Of a stretch of DNA of 64,000 bases, positions 20,767 through 31,335 are shown piece after piece. The DNA comes from Phytophthora sp. 'mugwort'. Taxonomy: Eukaryota > Oomycota > Peronosporomycetes > Peronosporales > Peronosporaceae. The notes beneath the pieces are model-generated. The model did not search any database, was not told the DNA's origin, and saw only the letters and a list, made by a program, of their open reading frames with translations. Location: assembly GCA_033558025.1 (NCBI GenBank), contig JAUCEF010000011.1, positions 3,534,001 through 3,598,000 of the forward strand, in the 5' to 3' direction. The stretch's first letter is position 1, and every line of letters begins with the position of its first letter. The position numbers and the translations under genes were made by a program.

Positions 20767-22776
20767 ATGGAACACGTGCTAGGCGACCTGGACGGCAAGA
20801 CGGACGTGCTACGCTTCGTCGTGGGCTTCCTTTCTTTCCGCGACTGGCTATCCTTGTCGTCCTGCAGCCGCTCGCTCGCCTCGTCGGACCTGCGTCGCTT
20901 TGTACTATCCCAGGGCGTACTGCGCGTGCCCCCGCCGCCGCTGATCAAGGGACCCAATAACGCGGATGAGCTGCCGACTGCCAGCTACTACGCGGACAGC
21001 TTCCTGCGCCACATGAAGCCTGAGATGCTGCGCTGCATCTCATCCATTAAGGTGCCGCGCACAGGCATGCACCTGCTGAACCTGCTGCGCGTTCTACCCG
21101 CTCTACGCTCGCTGCAGTTCTGGGACTACCCGTACTGGACCCCCGAGGACGGCGAGCCCGAGGACGAGGAGCCCGCAATCAATGTCGCTGCAGTGCTGCA
21201 GCTGCTACCCACATTACAGGAATTGAATGTCTCGGATGCGGATATTACGCTGTCTGAGCTGCTGGGTGCAAATGTGCAAGCTTCGCACGAAGGAATTCAA
21301 CCGGCTGGATGGAACTTGAGGGCTTTAACTCTGGCAGAGACGGACGTAGCGGATTTGACGCCACTTGTAATGCTGCCACATTTGCAGTCGCTGAGTGTGA
21401 GACGCACCAATGTTTCAAGTCTAGCTGTGCTGGAGGCGCTACCGGAGTTGCACGTGCTGGATGTGTCCGAGACGCGGGTCGTCGAGTTTAGTGCGCTGAA
21501 GGCGGTGTCACAATTGGAGACTCTGGATATGAGCAAGAACTGGGTCACGACGGACCTGAATGTACTGCAGCATCTGACGGCGTTGAGATCTTTGAAGGTA
21601 ACGAACATCGGCGCGTCCGACTCGCTGGAGTTGACGCTGAACTGCCCCGAGTTGGAGATTTTGCATTTGCAAAATACAAGGCTGTTGGATCTGGAATTTG
21701 TGAGGAATTTGCCCAATCTGACGTACTTGGATGTTCGATGGACGCATGTGGGAGATCGACGTCCACTGGCGGCGTTGGAGTCGCTTGAACAATTGTTGTT
21801 GGACACCAGAGAGAGGGGAGAACCGGATGCAGAGATGGCAGAGCTTCCTGTGCCCCCAGTGAATTACGAATGGCTGGGTAGTCTGCACAAGCTGAAGAAG
21901 TTGAGAGTATACAAGCACAACTATCAGGACGATATCGCGGATGTGCTGCGGGAAGATGTGGAAGATAGAGGAACTACAGTCGTGTCCACACGAGGACTTA
22001 CGATCCCCATGGCACATCGCGTCCCCAGTTCGCTTCTTAGATATGTGAGCAGACACGGTGCTTTGAAATCGCTCGAGCTGCCACCACTCACGGACTATTC
22101 GCCCCTGACTTTAATGTCATCGACGCTGCATCATTTGCGACTGCAGCAATGGTGTGCTGATGACTTGGCTCAAATTGTGGCGCTTGGAAAAATGCCTGCA
22201 CTTACAAGACTTTCAATGTCGCTGCCTCCCACGGCTCAAGTCATGGATCTCCTCCCCCTAGAGGGTTTTGTGCAGCTGACGCAGTTAGAGTTGTTAGATG
22301 TCCTGTTTGAAGATCTGTCGCCTCTGGGTGCACTCGTGAACTTGGAGAAGTTGGTACTGTCTCTGCCTGATCGCGGCAAACGACAACTAGCACGTCGTCA
22401 TAAGGATCATCAGACAAGTTTCGAGTTTCTTTTGCAGCTAACGAAGCTGGAAGAGCTGTCGCTCGTTGGTCGCGTGGACTTTAAGGACGCTTCGTTGCTC
22501 TCGGGATTGCACAACATGTGTCGGCTATGGTTGAACGCTACCAAGGTGGAAGATACGACTCCGCTGGCCACCCTGACGCGTCTCGAGATGCTGGATCTGG
22601 GCCTCACGCCTTTGGCGACGGTGGAAGGGATCCCCAAATTGCTCGAGCTGCAGTCGATTTGGATCCCGGAAGCTGTCGACTGTAAGACGCTTCGCGACAC
22701 GACCAACTTCCCGCGGCTGCACTCCATTTGGCACCCGGACGACTACAACTGCCTCTGGACAGATCACAAATTTTGA
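20767..22776 (+). CDS. leucine-rich repeat protein with F-box-like N-terminus
   Basis: A 669-residue single-exon protein. Residues about 12-45 (VLRFVVGFLSFRDWLSLSSC, then SRSLASSDLRRFVL) resemble an F-box-like helix pair. The rest is a long solenoid of irregular 22-24-residue leucine-rich repeats of the SDS22/internalin style: LQELNVSDADI, LQSLSVRRTNVSSLAVLEAL, LHVLDVSETRVVEFSALKAV, LETLDMSKNWV, LTYLDVRWTHV and LEMLDLGLTPLATVEGIP. An insert at about residues 340-430 separates two LRR blocks. There is no signal peptide or transmembrane helix, so the protein is probably cytosolic or nuclear. If the F-box is real, it would act as a substrate receptor for an SCF ubiquitin ligase; this is inference. 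Confidence 0.8.
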   Translation: MEHVLGDLDGKTDVLRFVVGFLSFRDWLSLSSCSRSLASSDLRRFVLSQGVLRVPPPPLIKGPNNADELPTASYYADSFLRHMKPEMLRCISSIKVPRTGMHLLNLLRVLPALRSLQFWDYPYWTPEDGEPEDEEPAINVAAVLQLLPTLQELNVSDADITLSELLGANVQASHEGIQPAGWNLRALTLAETDVADLTPLVMLPHLQSLSVRRTNVSSLAVLEALPELHVLDVSETRVVEFSALKAVSQLETLDMSKNWVTTDLNVLQHLTALRSLKVTNIGASDSLELTLNCPELEILHLQNTRLLDLEFVRNLPNLTYLDVRWTHVGDRRPLAALESLEQLLLDTRERGEPDAEMAELPVPPVNYEWLGSLHKLKKLRVYKHNYQDDIADVLREDVEDRGTTVVSTRGLTIPMAHRVPSSLLRYVSRHGALKSLELPPLTDYSPLTLMSSTLHHLRLQQWCADDLAQIVALGKMPALTRLSMSLPPTAQVMDLLPLEGFVQLTQLELLDVLFEDLSPLGALVNLEKLVLSLPDRGKRQLARRHKDHQTSFEFLLQLTKLEELSLVGRVDFKDASLLSGLHNMCRLWLNATKVEDTTPLATLTRLEMLDLGLTPLATVEGIPKLLELQSIWIPEAVDCKTLRDTTNFPRLHSIWHPDDYNCLWTDHKF

Positions 22777-23242
22777 GCAAAAGGTAATTAACTCGCTCAA
22801 CGCGAAATGTAAAGCAGATTTGCAATGTTAATTGTTAATTGTATCTGATATTCTGGTACTTCGTCTACATGCCATTGATCACTGTCAACAGTTTACGCAG
22901 TGGCGAAATCAAAGGTTGTCGTAATTATACAGTTAACCCACTGATGACTCAAGACAACTTTTGGTTGGCTCATGTAATTGAACCATTGCTACTTGGGTCC
23001 GTGCCCAAGAGCATCGTGGTCGACTCCCTCTATCGCCACCTTAAAACGTTATCCGTGGGAAATTGTCGACCAACACAGACTCGACTCCAATGGTCTGAAT
23101 GTCCAGCTCTGGTCAAACAACCACAAGTTTCAATTGGCAATTTCTCTCGTCACGAGCACTTTGCTGCATCTTGGCACAGCAACCAAGACAAATACATTGA
23201 AGCTGTACCAGACAATCACTGCTTCAGACACGCAGCATTACC
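22777..23242. other. intergenic, upstream of the patatin gene
   Basis: A frame at 22839-23246 overlaps the patatin start by four bases, but it shows no motif and is probably leader sequence. Confidence 0.4.
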
Positions 23243-24669
23243 ATGACCAGCTTCGTCGACCGACTCAAGGCACACAAGGAACAGAACCGCGTGTCAAGAT
23301 TCCTTAGCCCGTCCCCAGCAAGTCGTCGATCCATCCTCAGATGGAGACGCTCGGAACGAGATCGATTGCCGAAGTTGTCGCAATGGGACCGTCACGGCCT
23401 GCTAATCGAGTCTCGTCGGTGTCGCTCAATCTCCGAGACACAGATTCGTCAACCAGTGCTTGAGCACCCGAATACACCATCAAATACGTCGAAGCCGAGG
23501 CAGTCAGCCAACCAACCGCTCCACTTCTCCTTCTCCGGTGGTGGCTGGCTCATGGTCTACATGTACGGTGTGTGCAAGGCTCTGCGAGAGCAGAATGTGG
23601 ACAAGAATGCCAAATTTATCGGTACTTCAGCTGGCTGTCTCTCCATTGTGTCGCTGGTACTGAACTCGGACTTCGACGAGATCTGTGACTCTGTTGTGAA
23701 CGACTACGTGCCTGCAGCACACGCTAGCTGGAAGGGTCCGTTCAAGATGCGCGACTACCTCATCGACGCCATCACGCGTCACAGCAATGTCGACAACATG
23801 GACAAACTCCACGACAAGGTCACGATCGTGTACACTTCGTTGTCGACTTGGGTCACTTGCTACAAAAGACGATGGTGGCGTCGTGTTGTGCTACTCCACT
23901 GGTGGGTTTCCCATTCAAACACGAAGGAGAATATGTCATCGATGGTGGACTACTGGACAACCAGCCACTGTTTGGAGACGGTATTCGCACGATTACAGTG
24001 ACTCCAAATATCTTCGCAAACGCAGACATCCGTCCGTCACGCTACGTGCCTCCGTGGTGGTCGATGTACCCTCCTTCGCAGCGCGATATGCAGTGGTTGT
24101 ATGACTTGGGCTACGAAGACGGATTGACTTGGTGCAAACGTGAAGGTCTGCTTGGATCAGAGAGTACTGTGGTGCCAACAAAAGCCGCTGAGTACGATGG
24201 CGAGTGGAAGACAATCATTGGAGAAGTCGTGGGCTACAGATCGATTGAAGACTTCGTGCTGGCTGTGTCGGAGCTTCTGCTGCTCTCCGAGAAGTCTATC
24301 GCGTGCAACTTCGTGCGGATGGAGATCCTACTCTGGAAGCTTGCGTCGATCGTTGCTGTAGTGTTAGACCGCATGACTGTGCTTTGGGTTGTGTTGGTTA
24401 CCTGCTTGCTACTAGTGCTGGTTCTGCGGGGCCAGCACCACACGCTCGAGTTCACTCTGGTGCTCGGAGGTCACCTGGTGCTAGGAATGACCAAGATCAA
24501 GAACGCCTGCCGCCAAGTCCACTCGTCAGAAAAGTGGCGCACTCTCCATGGAGCTGTCGTCGCGACGGAGAAGCAAGCGTCCACCGACAAGCTGGGACTC
24601 TCTCTGCAACAGCATGAGCTGCTGGCAGAGTACTCGTACATCTATCGACTTGGTAGTTTGTTCGCGTAA
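23243..24669 (+). CDS. patatin-like phospholipase, one-base frameshift
   Basis: A lipid acyl hydrolase of the patatin family (Ser-Asp catalytic dyad), about 475 residues when read across the break. Visible motifs: the glycine-rich oxyanion loop FSFSGGGWLMVYMYG, the nucleophile elbow GTSAG (G-x-S-x-G), and the catalytic Asp in VIDGGLLDNQP. The first part reads from ATG 23243 in one frame up to VYTSLSTW. The family sequence then continues in another frame from 23851 (GHLLQKTMVASCCATPLVGF) to the stop at 24667-24669. Loss of one G in the TGGGTC run at 23849-23853 explains it; the open frames on both sides are otherwise clean. No plausible GT-AG intron bridges the gap without deleting conserved residues. 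The C-terminal part has two hydrophobic segments (LWVVLVTCLLLVLVL; FTLVLGGHLVLGM), suggesting membrane attachment. AATAAA lies near 24724. Confidence 0.8.
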
Positions 24670-25424
24670 GAGGTTCGTCGTTGGTCGAGTACTGCTATAA
24701 GTTCTTAAGTGAAGGTCCAGCCATAATAAAGCCCAATTAACCGGGAAAAAATAGAAGTTGAATATCTCACAACTCGAATGAAAAATTAAATGGAATTAAT
24801 AACGATTTTTCGTAGTTCGAAGGCGGCCATACTTATCTTTTGTATGGGGTGCAGTCGCCCAAGCACTAAAATTATACTTTAAACAGCCAATACAGATAAT
24901 ATAGATCAAAGCATTTTGGTCAAATGATAGTGCTATGGTTAGGTAAGCCCCGGAGGGATATGAAAAATATGTGTAAAGTCCTAGTGAAGAGCGTACCACT
25001 TGCAGATTTACATCATATCTGAAAGGATGGACTTAGACAAGTTAGAATTAGCAATACGAAGAGCCAAGGCAACATCCATCAAGGCGTTCTTTTTTAATGC
25101 CTTTGTAACGAGCGAGTTTGACTATATAAAGCAATGCATTGAACAGAACAATTCAGGTTACATGTTGTGTTTGTATCTGTATTGAACTTGTTTTGTTTTT
25201 ATATCATCTTGCGTTTTAACGAGGGTAAGTACGGCAAGGCACTTGCTCGAAATACCGAGATGCAATACTATTTAGCTATTGAGTTCTTCTCCGTGCAACA
25301 AATTGCCGAAGCAAAGCTGTTTAACATGGGTGGACAATCTACATCTGTATGAGACGAGATAGAAAAGTAGTCAGTGAAGCACTACCGTGCTCAAAGCGGA
25401 AATAAAAATGATGTTGTAGATGTA
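24670..25424. other. intergenic, possible small relic
   Basis: A/T-rich. A 45-codon frame from the ATG at 25027 (MDLDKLELAIRRAKATSIKA) reads well and may be a gene fragment, but it has no acceptable splice partner and I do not recognise it. Confidence 0.35.
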
Positions 25425-25898
25425 TCAGAATGCATGCTTATCTAGTGACTGCCTCAGAAGCTGATTTTCTATGTCGGAAATCGTACCGGTTTGGGCGATC
25501 GTCAGGTCTATACGCAAGCAGAACATCTCTGTCAATGCGGCGGGTGTGTACTTCGTGCACTTCACCCGCATGATGACGACCGAAGTACAGGGCTCTGTAA
25601 CGGCAGCGTAGGGGAAGCGTAGATAATCTGTGAGCCGCGAACAAAGGCGAGAGAGGACGCGATACTGCAGAGAGATGTTGTTAGGCAGTGTGTGATTGAG
25701 TGCAAATTGCAAAGTGAGACTGACTGAGGTTAAATGGGCGGTCTCCATAGCTCCCAAGGGCTGCCCATAAGTTCGAATATAATGTGGTGACCCTAACTGG
25801 TCAATGTCGTTGAAGTTGCCCTTCAACGAGGTACAGACAACGACGGATAAATGCGGCAACGTAAAAGCCGGCATTTCATAGACATGTCCAGGAAACAT
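25425..25898 (-). CDS. hypothetical protein, weak
   Basis: An uninterrupted 157-codon frame with balanced composition, no signal peptide and no recognised motif. Codon use is not obviously random, but no neighbour or signature supports it. It could equally be a fragment of an old gene or transposon. Confidence 0.3.
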   Translation of the reverse strand: MFPGHVYEMPAFTLPHLSVVVCTSLKGNFNDIDQLGSPHYIRTYGQPLGAMETAHLTSVSLTLQFALNHTLPNNISLQYRVLSRLCSRLTDYLRFPYAAVTEPCTSVVIMRVKCTKYTPAALTEMFCLRIDLTIAQTGTISDIENQLLRQSLDKHAF

Positions 25899-26397
25899 TC
25901 ATGATTTTATCCAATCAAAATTATTTATTTTACTTGTGCGCTGGCTTTTCATTTTGAGTAGCTCTGGTTAAAACAACGGAGACAACCGTCTAAGTTTCAT
26001 CTGCTCGCACCTTCGGGTTTTGTCGCCATGGCGGTCATGGCGACTAAACAAAACAGAAAAGCTACACAGTCCGCGAGAAGCGCGTGGCAGTGCTACGGAT
26101 GGAAGAGGTTGGCGTCGAGGAGGTGGCCCGCTAGCTTTCTCTTGCTCGCGGTACTGCGCATGGGTGGTGGAGGCAAGCAGACAAGCTTCTGACATTCACT
26201 GGGCATGCAACCTCGAAATCACCGAAGTGTCAGGCCCGCAAGGGTGTACTTCCGGTAATCCCTGCGGTTATTACCTTCACGAAGGACACGCGAAGTGAAG
26301 AAAATACAATAAATAATATGAGCTTTATGGTACTAAATATATTTACTTGTCAGGTATTATAATATAATGTGTAGGTCCTCACAACACGTGGAATAAT
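25899..26397. other. intergenic
   Basis: No supported gene. Short frames on both strands at 25968-26298 are complementary shadows of one another. Confidence 0.4.
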
Positions 26398-26860
26398 GGC
26401 GTTCATGTGGAAGATTGAGCCCGAGGGATCGAACGCTACATGGATGGAAAGAAGAGCAGCGTTCTTGCCCTGCAACGCATGTGCGAGAGACTTGCTCTCC
26501 GGTATGTTTCTTTATTAATCATAAATTGATACTAAAAGCTAACATTTAACCTTAATTGTGTATTTTGTCATGGCTTTTCGTCTCAAAAACCACAAACGGC
26601 GAAAAAAGCACTGAGGATCTTGAAGAAATGCGGGTCGAGTTCGCACCGGAATTCTGGAGGGAGTACGAAGCGTACGGGCCGGAGGGCATGTACAATGAGG
26701 ACGAAACAGCCATCAACTTTGACATGCCCCCGGGTCGAATGTGGGTGGGAAGAGGTCGCATGGACCCAGCGAGGATCGCGAATACAACGAAGCATAATGT
26801 TCGACTTACGGCCAGAAATGCAGAAGCAGGGTTTGGGGGGCAACCCACCCACCGCCATTA
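26398..26860 (+). pseudogene. pogo/DDE_1 transposase, N-terminal part
   Basis: The frame at 26556-26861 carries the start of a pogo-type catalytic domain: FAPEFWREYEAYGPEG followed by MYNEDETAINFDMPPGRMWV. The DET motif is the first catalytic Asp region of the DDE_1 family. A short upstream piece from 26398 (MAFMWKIEPEG) may be its helix-turn-helix region. The family sequence breaks off at about 26850. The missing C-terminal part of the same kind of protein is found at 29341-29705 on the same strand. Confidence 0.65.
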
Positions 26861-27001
26861 AAAGTAGAATTAATGGAAATTATTATGCTTTTAGAAAAGG
26901 TTGTACTGAACATCAAGGTAGGGAGCTAACTAAGTTGGCGGCGCAGTGAGTTGACCACTGTGAGATTACAACAGTGTTAGTTAGTTCAACCACTAGTTAA
27001 G

Positions 27002-27230
27002 TTAAGACATGTGCATGATGAAGTTACCTCGAAGGCGCGTCGACCTGTGGGTCGGGCGCTCGGCTCTCAGCTGTCGACGCCGTCCGCGTGTGGACTGGTA
27101 GTCCCACACGGAGTCTCTGTTCGCAGCGTCGAACCTGGCCATGAGGTCCCACGACAAGTTTGCCGTGGGCTCCCACGTAAGCTCATCATAGCCTTCCCAT
27201 TGTACCAAATAGAACGTAGCCGTGTTAATT
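27002..27230 (-). pseudogene. chromodomain fragment of a Ty3/gypsy polyprotein
   Basis: Minus-strand VQWEGYDELTWEPTANL is the second half of a chromodomain of the kind fused to the integrase C-terminus of chromoviral Ty3/gypsy elements. It ends in a stop at 27002. The upstream continuation is in other frames and quickly becomes unrecognisable. A 13-base G run lies at 27377-27389. Confidence 0.6.
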
Positions 27231-27610
27231 TGCCGTCGTCGTCGCTGTCGCTTCCGCTGTCTTCAGCACCAGCCGCTGCCAGGAGGTGAGGCGGAGGGGC
27301 ACTCGGACCCCCTACACGCCAAAAGTGGCCGTTGCGGCGGGAAAATTGGGCAGCGTGGCGCGTTGGTGGTGGTGGTGGGGGGGGGGGGGCTGCGGGGTCA
27401 TCCTTGTAGAGTGGAGCGGTGTGGGCTACGGAGTGAATTGGAGAATGGAGGTTGCTGCAGTCACAAGTGACAATTGCAAGAGCTAGCAGCGTTGCAAGCC
27501 TGTCAAAATCGATAAACTTTAAAATCGTGTTCATGTGCGTTTACATTTATTCCGGCGGTGACCCTTCAAATTTAGTATAGTTGTAATGATACATATCCGC
27601 TCACGGCATC

Positions 27611-27735
27611 CTTATTTAGACAGTCACCCCAATTGACTGTTTACAGCAAAGCAGACTATTTACGACAGTTAAGACTGAACGACCTTATTTAGACAGTCAC
27701 AATGTCTGACTATTTACGGCAATTGAGACGGAACA
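27611..27735. repeat. short degenerate direct repeats
   Basis: CTTATTTAGACAGTCAC occurs at 27611-27627 and 27684-27700 (73-base spacing). The related GACTATTTACGrCArTT-AGAC occurs at about 27653 and 27708. Function unknown; possibly the subterminal repeats of a dead transposon. Confidence 0.5.
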
Positions 27736-27824
27736 TGCTGTTTCACGGCTTGTTTTGCGGGAACTTGCAACCCCTTTCGCTAGACCCAAGGCGAGGTCAA
27801 GGCATCTTCGACGTTGCGAGAGAA

Positions 27825-27827
<3 letters not shown>

Positions 27828-27874
<47 letters not shown>

Positions 27875-27875
27875 A
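27828..27875. repeat. GA-dinucleotide microsatellite
   Basis: An uninterrupted GA run over about 36 bases, then imperfect to 27875. Confidence 0.9.
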
Positions 27876-28051
27876 ATCTTACAGAGTAAACCATAGGTGG
27901 AAGCAACAGTGCCGATAGAAACATGTTATCGGTGCACTTAGCCTATCTCCTTGCAAGATGCGTGCTATCGAGGTGAACTGTAGACAGTATTTTGGATGCC
28001 AAGGAGGCCAGAACGGCAGATATATTAATCGAATACCATATCTACCCTTGC

Positions 28052-29337
28052 TTAGTAATACTCGTAGTCACTGCTCTCGTTGTTATCCTCTTCCTCGCTG
28101 CTGTCATCCGCCAAGTCCTCTAGCACGTCAAAGAACGACACATCCTCACTGTCAAAGTTCTTGGCATGGAAGAACAGAAACACGAGCTCTCCACGGACTT
28201 GTCCTTTAGGCGGTTGCGTGCTTGAGAGTGCACGAACTTGTGCGCTGACCAGTTGCGTTCTGTTGAGGCGCTGGAACAGCTGGAAGAAAATACTGTGAGT
28301 GCGATTTCTTGCAGGAGCGAGAACTGCGAAAGTCCTCTCCAGTATTGGAGAACCGTCAGCTCCTTTTGACAAATGAGCCGCGCCTCCAAGGAAGTGTCAC
28401 GTTGCCCACCAAGATACTTCACCAACACTACCATAGTGGCTTCTTCATTCTCGCTCCCATGCCAGTTCGCAATGAACTCCTGCACACTCGTCCGCGTATT
28501 TGTTTTCATCCATTCCATGCCCGAGGTAGCGGGGGTCTAGAAAATACCCGACACCTTGAGAATCTCCGTAAATGAAGCTGAAGCGTTCGTCAAGGATCTG
28601 TTGGATCTTACCCAACTCTGAAATTGGCATGTCAATCTTCTTGAACTCTTCGGAGGGGATGAGGAACATTTTGTAGACATCCGATGGCCGTTTCGTGTTT
28701 CTGTCAAACGCTGAAATTTCGACAGAACTTCCAAGAGCTTGATCGCCTTTTCCAGCTGGTTCACAAAGTAGTTGGCAAAAATCGTATCGTGGGCACGGTG
28801 AGGCTTGGCCTTCTGTTCTTTCGTATGCCACGAAGGAAGTCTCGCCTCGTGACGAACGCATGAAGTATCTTCTCAGATGCCAGCATCGTCGAAAAGCACT
28901 TCTCAATTGTTTCCCACTGAATATCAGCTGGCAGTACCAAGCTCGGTTTCCCTTTCATTTTCTGAAGACGCTTCAGCTTGAACCACAGGTGCTGTCTGTT
29001 CTTCAAGAAACGAACAAGTTTGCGGCAATCAGCGGCGAGGTTTCCCAACCATGACAGCCGACCACGAGATCGCTCACCATCCGGTGGAGAGCATGCGAGA
29101 TACACCCGTGGAAAAAGATCTTCGGCTTCTACTGCTGCAACGTCGACCATACCAACTGGTTTGTGGCAGTGTTGTCTGTCACAACAGCCGCGAAAGTGAT
29201 GAAGTCGAGTTTGTCCATGACGCGTAAAATGTCGGCCGCGAGGAAGGGGGTGTCATGAGAACCTGAAGTCGTGTAGACAGACTCAACGAAAATTGTCAGA
29301 TCTTCAGCCAGCAGCACGTAATTGATGACGGATTTAG
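28052..29337 (-). pseudogene. hAT-family transposase relic
   Basis: Read on the minus strand across at least four frame changes. Visible in order: FITFAAVVTDNTATNQ (catalytic region); RKLVRFLKNRQHLWFKLKR; DIQWETIEKCFSTMLASEKI; ISELGKIQQILDERFSFIYG; and YFLDPRYLGHGMDEN. Then follows the C-terminal dimerisation region (SSSCSSASTERNWSAHKFVH, then ARNRLKDKSVE) and an acidic tail (LADDSSEEEDNNESSDYEYY). This is the order of hAT transposases with a DUF659-like core. The N-terminal BED finger is missing because the element is cut off at about 29337, next to pogo sequence. Confidence 0.75.
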
Positions 29338-29340
29338 CGC

Positions 29341-29705
29341 GGGAGTTCTACGTAGAGCAGCTGTTAAAATATGAAGTTGACGGACCCGCTGTTCTCCTGC
29401 TTGACAATTTTGAATGTCATGTGTAGGAAGCAGGACAGCGGGTTGTATCTGAAGTTGCTAATGCTACTGTGGTTCCATTACCCGCAAACAGTACGGCTTA
29501 ATGTCAGCCGCTGGATGTTGGTGTAATGGGACCGTTAAAGGCGAAAATGCGAACTAACTGGTCTGGTATCGCCGGTGTTACTGCCAAGACAAAGCGAATC
29601 CGAGCCGTACGAGCTATCATAGCGGCTTGGAATGCAATTCCAACTAGCACCGTAACTCGTAGCTTCGGAAAAGCTATTCCACAGTATTCTGAGATTAGCG
29701 TTTGA
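29341..29705 (+). pseudogene. pogo/DDE_1 transposase, C-terminal part
   Basis: Reads EFYVEQLLKYEVDGPAVLLL then DNFECHV, a stop, then VVPLPANSTA, a stop, then CQPLDVGVMGPLKAKMR and RAIIAAWNAIPTSTVTRSF. These are the second and third catalytic segments and the C-terminal helix of a pogo-type transposase. Two in-frame stops make it dead. It has the same strand and type as the N-terminal part at 26398-26860, so the two are probably halves of one element split by later insertions. Confidence 0.72.
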
Positions 29706-30876
29706 ATGAAAGATCTTTGCTTTGCAAAACAAACGGAAAGTTGAACGTTTTAAATTTGACTGCACATTAATTTAGTCAATACAATCTAGCTGTCAGATTT
29801 TCCGTCATGTTGCTTAACTATGGAGGATGGTTGCAAGTCACGCCGCATTTATCCGTCGTTGTCTGTAACTTGACGTGCGCGATACTATGTTTACTATAAT
29901 GGACAGAGGAAGCACTCCCAAGACGCAGCACTCAGCTACAGCAAGGACGTGTCCTCGCTGCAGAGCAATGATTATGTGTAGGCACAGGAATGCCTGTGCC
30001 TAGATTGGCGGCGGGCTTGTCGACGACGTCACCGCCTTAGTCGGGGGAGGGGGGGGGGGGCTAACCAAGGTCGTCCCCGTCGTCGACCGTACAGGCTCTC
30101 GATGTCTCAGAGACGAACTTCGTCATCTGCCCGCTACACGCCATCGCTGCGGTGCTGACAGGATTCTCCGTCCGTCGCCTGATCGACAACTTGCCCGATA
30201 TCCCTCACGGAAACGCTGTCGATGTGTCTCCGGCGATGCCGCTTCTGGAGGCCCTGAATCACTATCAGGCAAGCATGTCGTCAGCATGCCTGGGCGATTA
30301 CCCTCCCTCACGTGCTGACCGAGCACGCCAGCAGCTTAGGCAGCAAGCCGCTCCCCGAGCTGCCTTTGGCGGCCAGGACTCGCAATGCAGGCTTCCGCCG
30401 AACGGTCGTACATGGTGCATGCTTGCTCAGACCAACATCTAGGGAAAGGAAACGCAGCTTACAATTATGTTAAATATGCACAAAACAGAGCTTACCCAGT
30501 AGGGAAGGAAATGGAGAGAACGAGGGTGCCTCCAAAAGCGCATTAATTCCGTAACTATCGAAGAAAATAAACAACAAATATAATCATTCCAAAACCTGAG
30601 TCGTCCCCAAGTACAGGCCTACCGGCTTCCTGCGTCGTACCGCAAGTGCCAAGTCGCCGAACGGCATCTGGTAGCAGGAGGAATCCGCTGCCGTCGTTGT
30701 CGTCCCGAAAGTGCTGTAGCCGTAAGTGGTTGTTCCCTGATTGGACACCCCGCTGCAAGCTGCGTGTGGTCAGAACTGTAGTTTCAGTTTCTGGTCATCG
30801 TACACCCATTGGTGAAACTCGACCGGATGGCTGTCGGTAGTGCCTGAGGGTACTCTGCCCTGGTTATTTGCATTGG
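29706..30876. other. repeat-derived region, no gene called
   Basis: Contains a 12-base G tract (30049-30060). A coding-like stretch at about 30090-30440 (plus; LDVSETNFVICPLHAIAAVL) is fragmentary and I cannot assign it. The rest shows nothing recognisable. Confidence 0.4.
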
Positions 30877-31335
30877 CTATAATTGGAATTGATGATCTTC
30901 AACCTGCCCCGTTTTGTAAATCAAGTTTCTATCTAGCAGGCGTGATTCTTCGTTAACGTTAAGCTTGGTGGATGTTAGTAACCTTTTTGCAGCACTCTCT
31001 AACAGTCTCCTTGCTATGGCCCATATAGTGGCATATTTCGAAATGCGTTGGAATGTCTTCACTACCATGTCAAGGTGCGTCCAATCGTTTTGCATGTCGA
31101 TGTCAGCGTAGCACACCATCGCATCTCCGGACGCGTTCTTTCTCTCCCTGCTAGCTAAGAGATCGCGGCCTTCTCCGTCTAGACAATTCGAGACTCGACG
31201 TGCGTGCAGTACATGCACATAGGCCCCACAACCGAACCCAAAAAGCTCACTGACAACACTGCAAAAAATGCATCTTAACCGGCCATCCAGTACTAGGTCA
31301 ATTTGTACCTCCATGCGCGCGCAATGGAAGCCCAT
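30877..31335 (-). CDS. hypothetical ORF, weak
   Basis: A 152-codon frame without signal peptide (MGFHCARMEVQIDLVLDGRL; ending in TGQVEDHQFQL). It lies in a repeat-rich region. No family is recognised; it may be a decayed gene fragment. Low confidence that it is expressed. Confidence 0.25.
   Translation of the reverse strand: MGFHCARMEVQIDLVLDGRLRCIFCSVVSELFGFGCGAYVHVLHARRVSNCLDGEGRDLLASRERKNASGDAMVCYADIDMQNDWTHLDMVVKTFQRISKYATIWAIARRLLESAAKRLLTSTKLNVNEESRLLDRNLIYKTGQVEDHQFQL

Noticed and set aside
22839..23246. A 135-residue frame just before the patatin gene
   Set aside because: It has no motif, overlaps the patatin ATG by four bases and fits a leader better.
25027..25350. A possible two-exon small gene (MDLDKLELAIRR... 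and ...EGKYGKALARNTEM)
   Set aside because: No acceptable splice acceptor joins the two pieces and no family is recognised.
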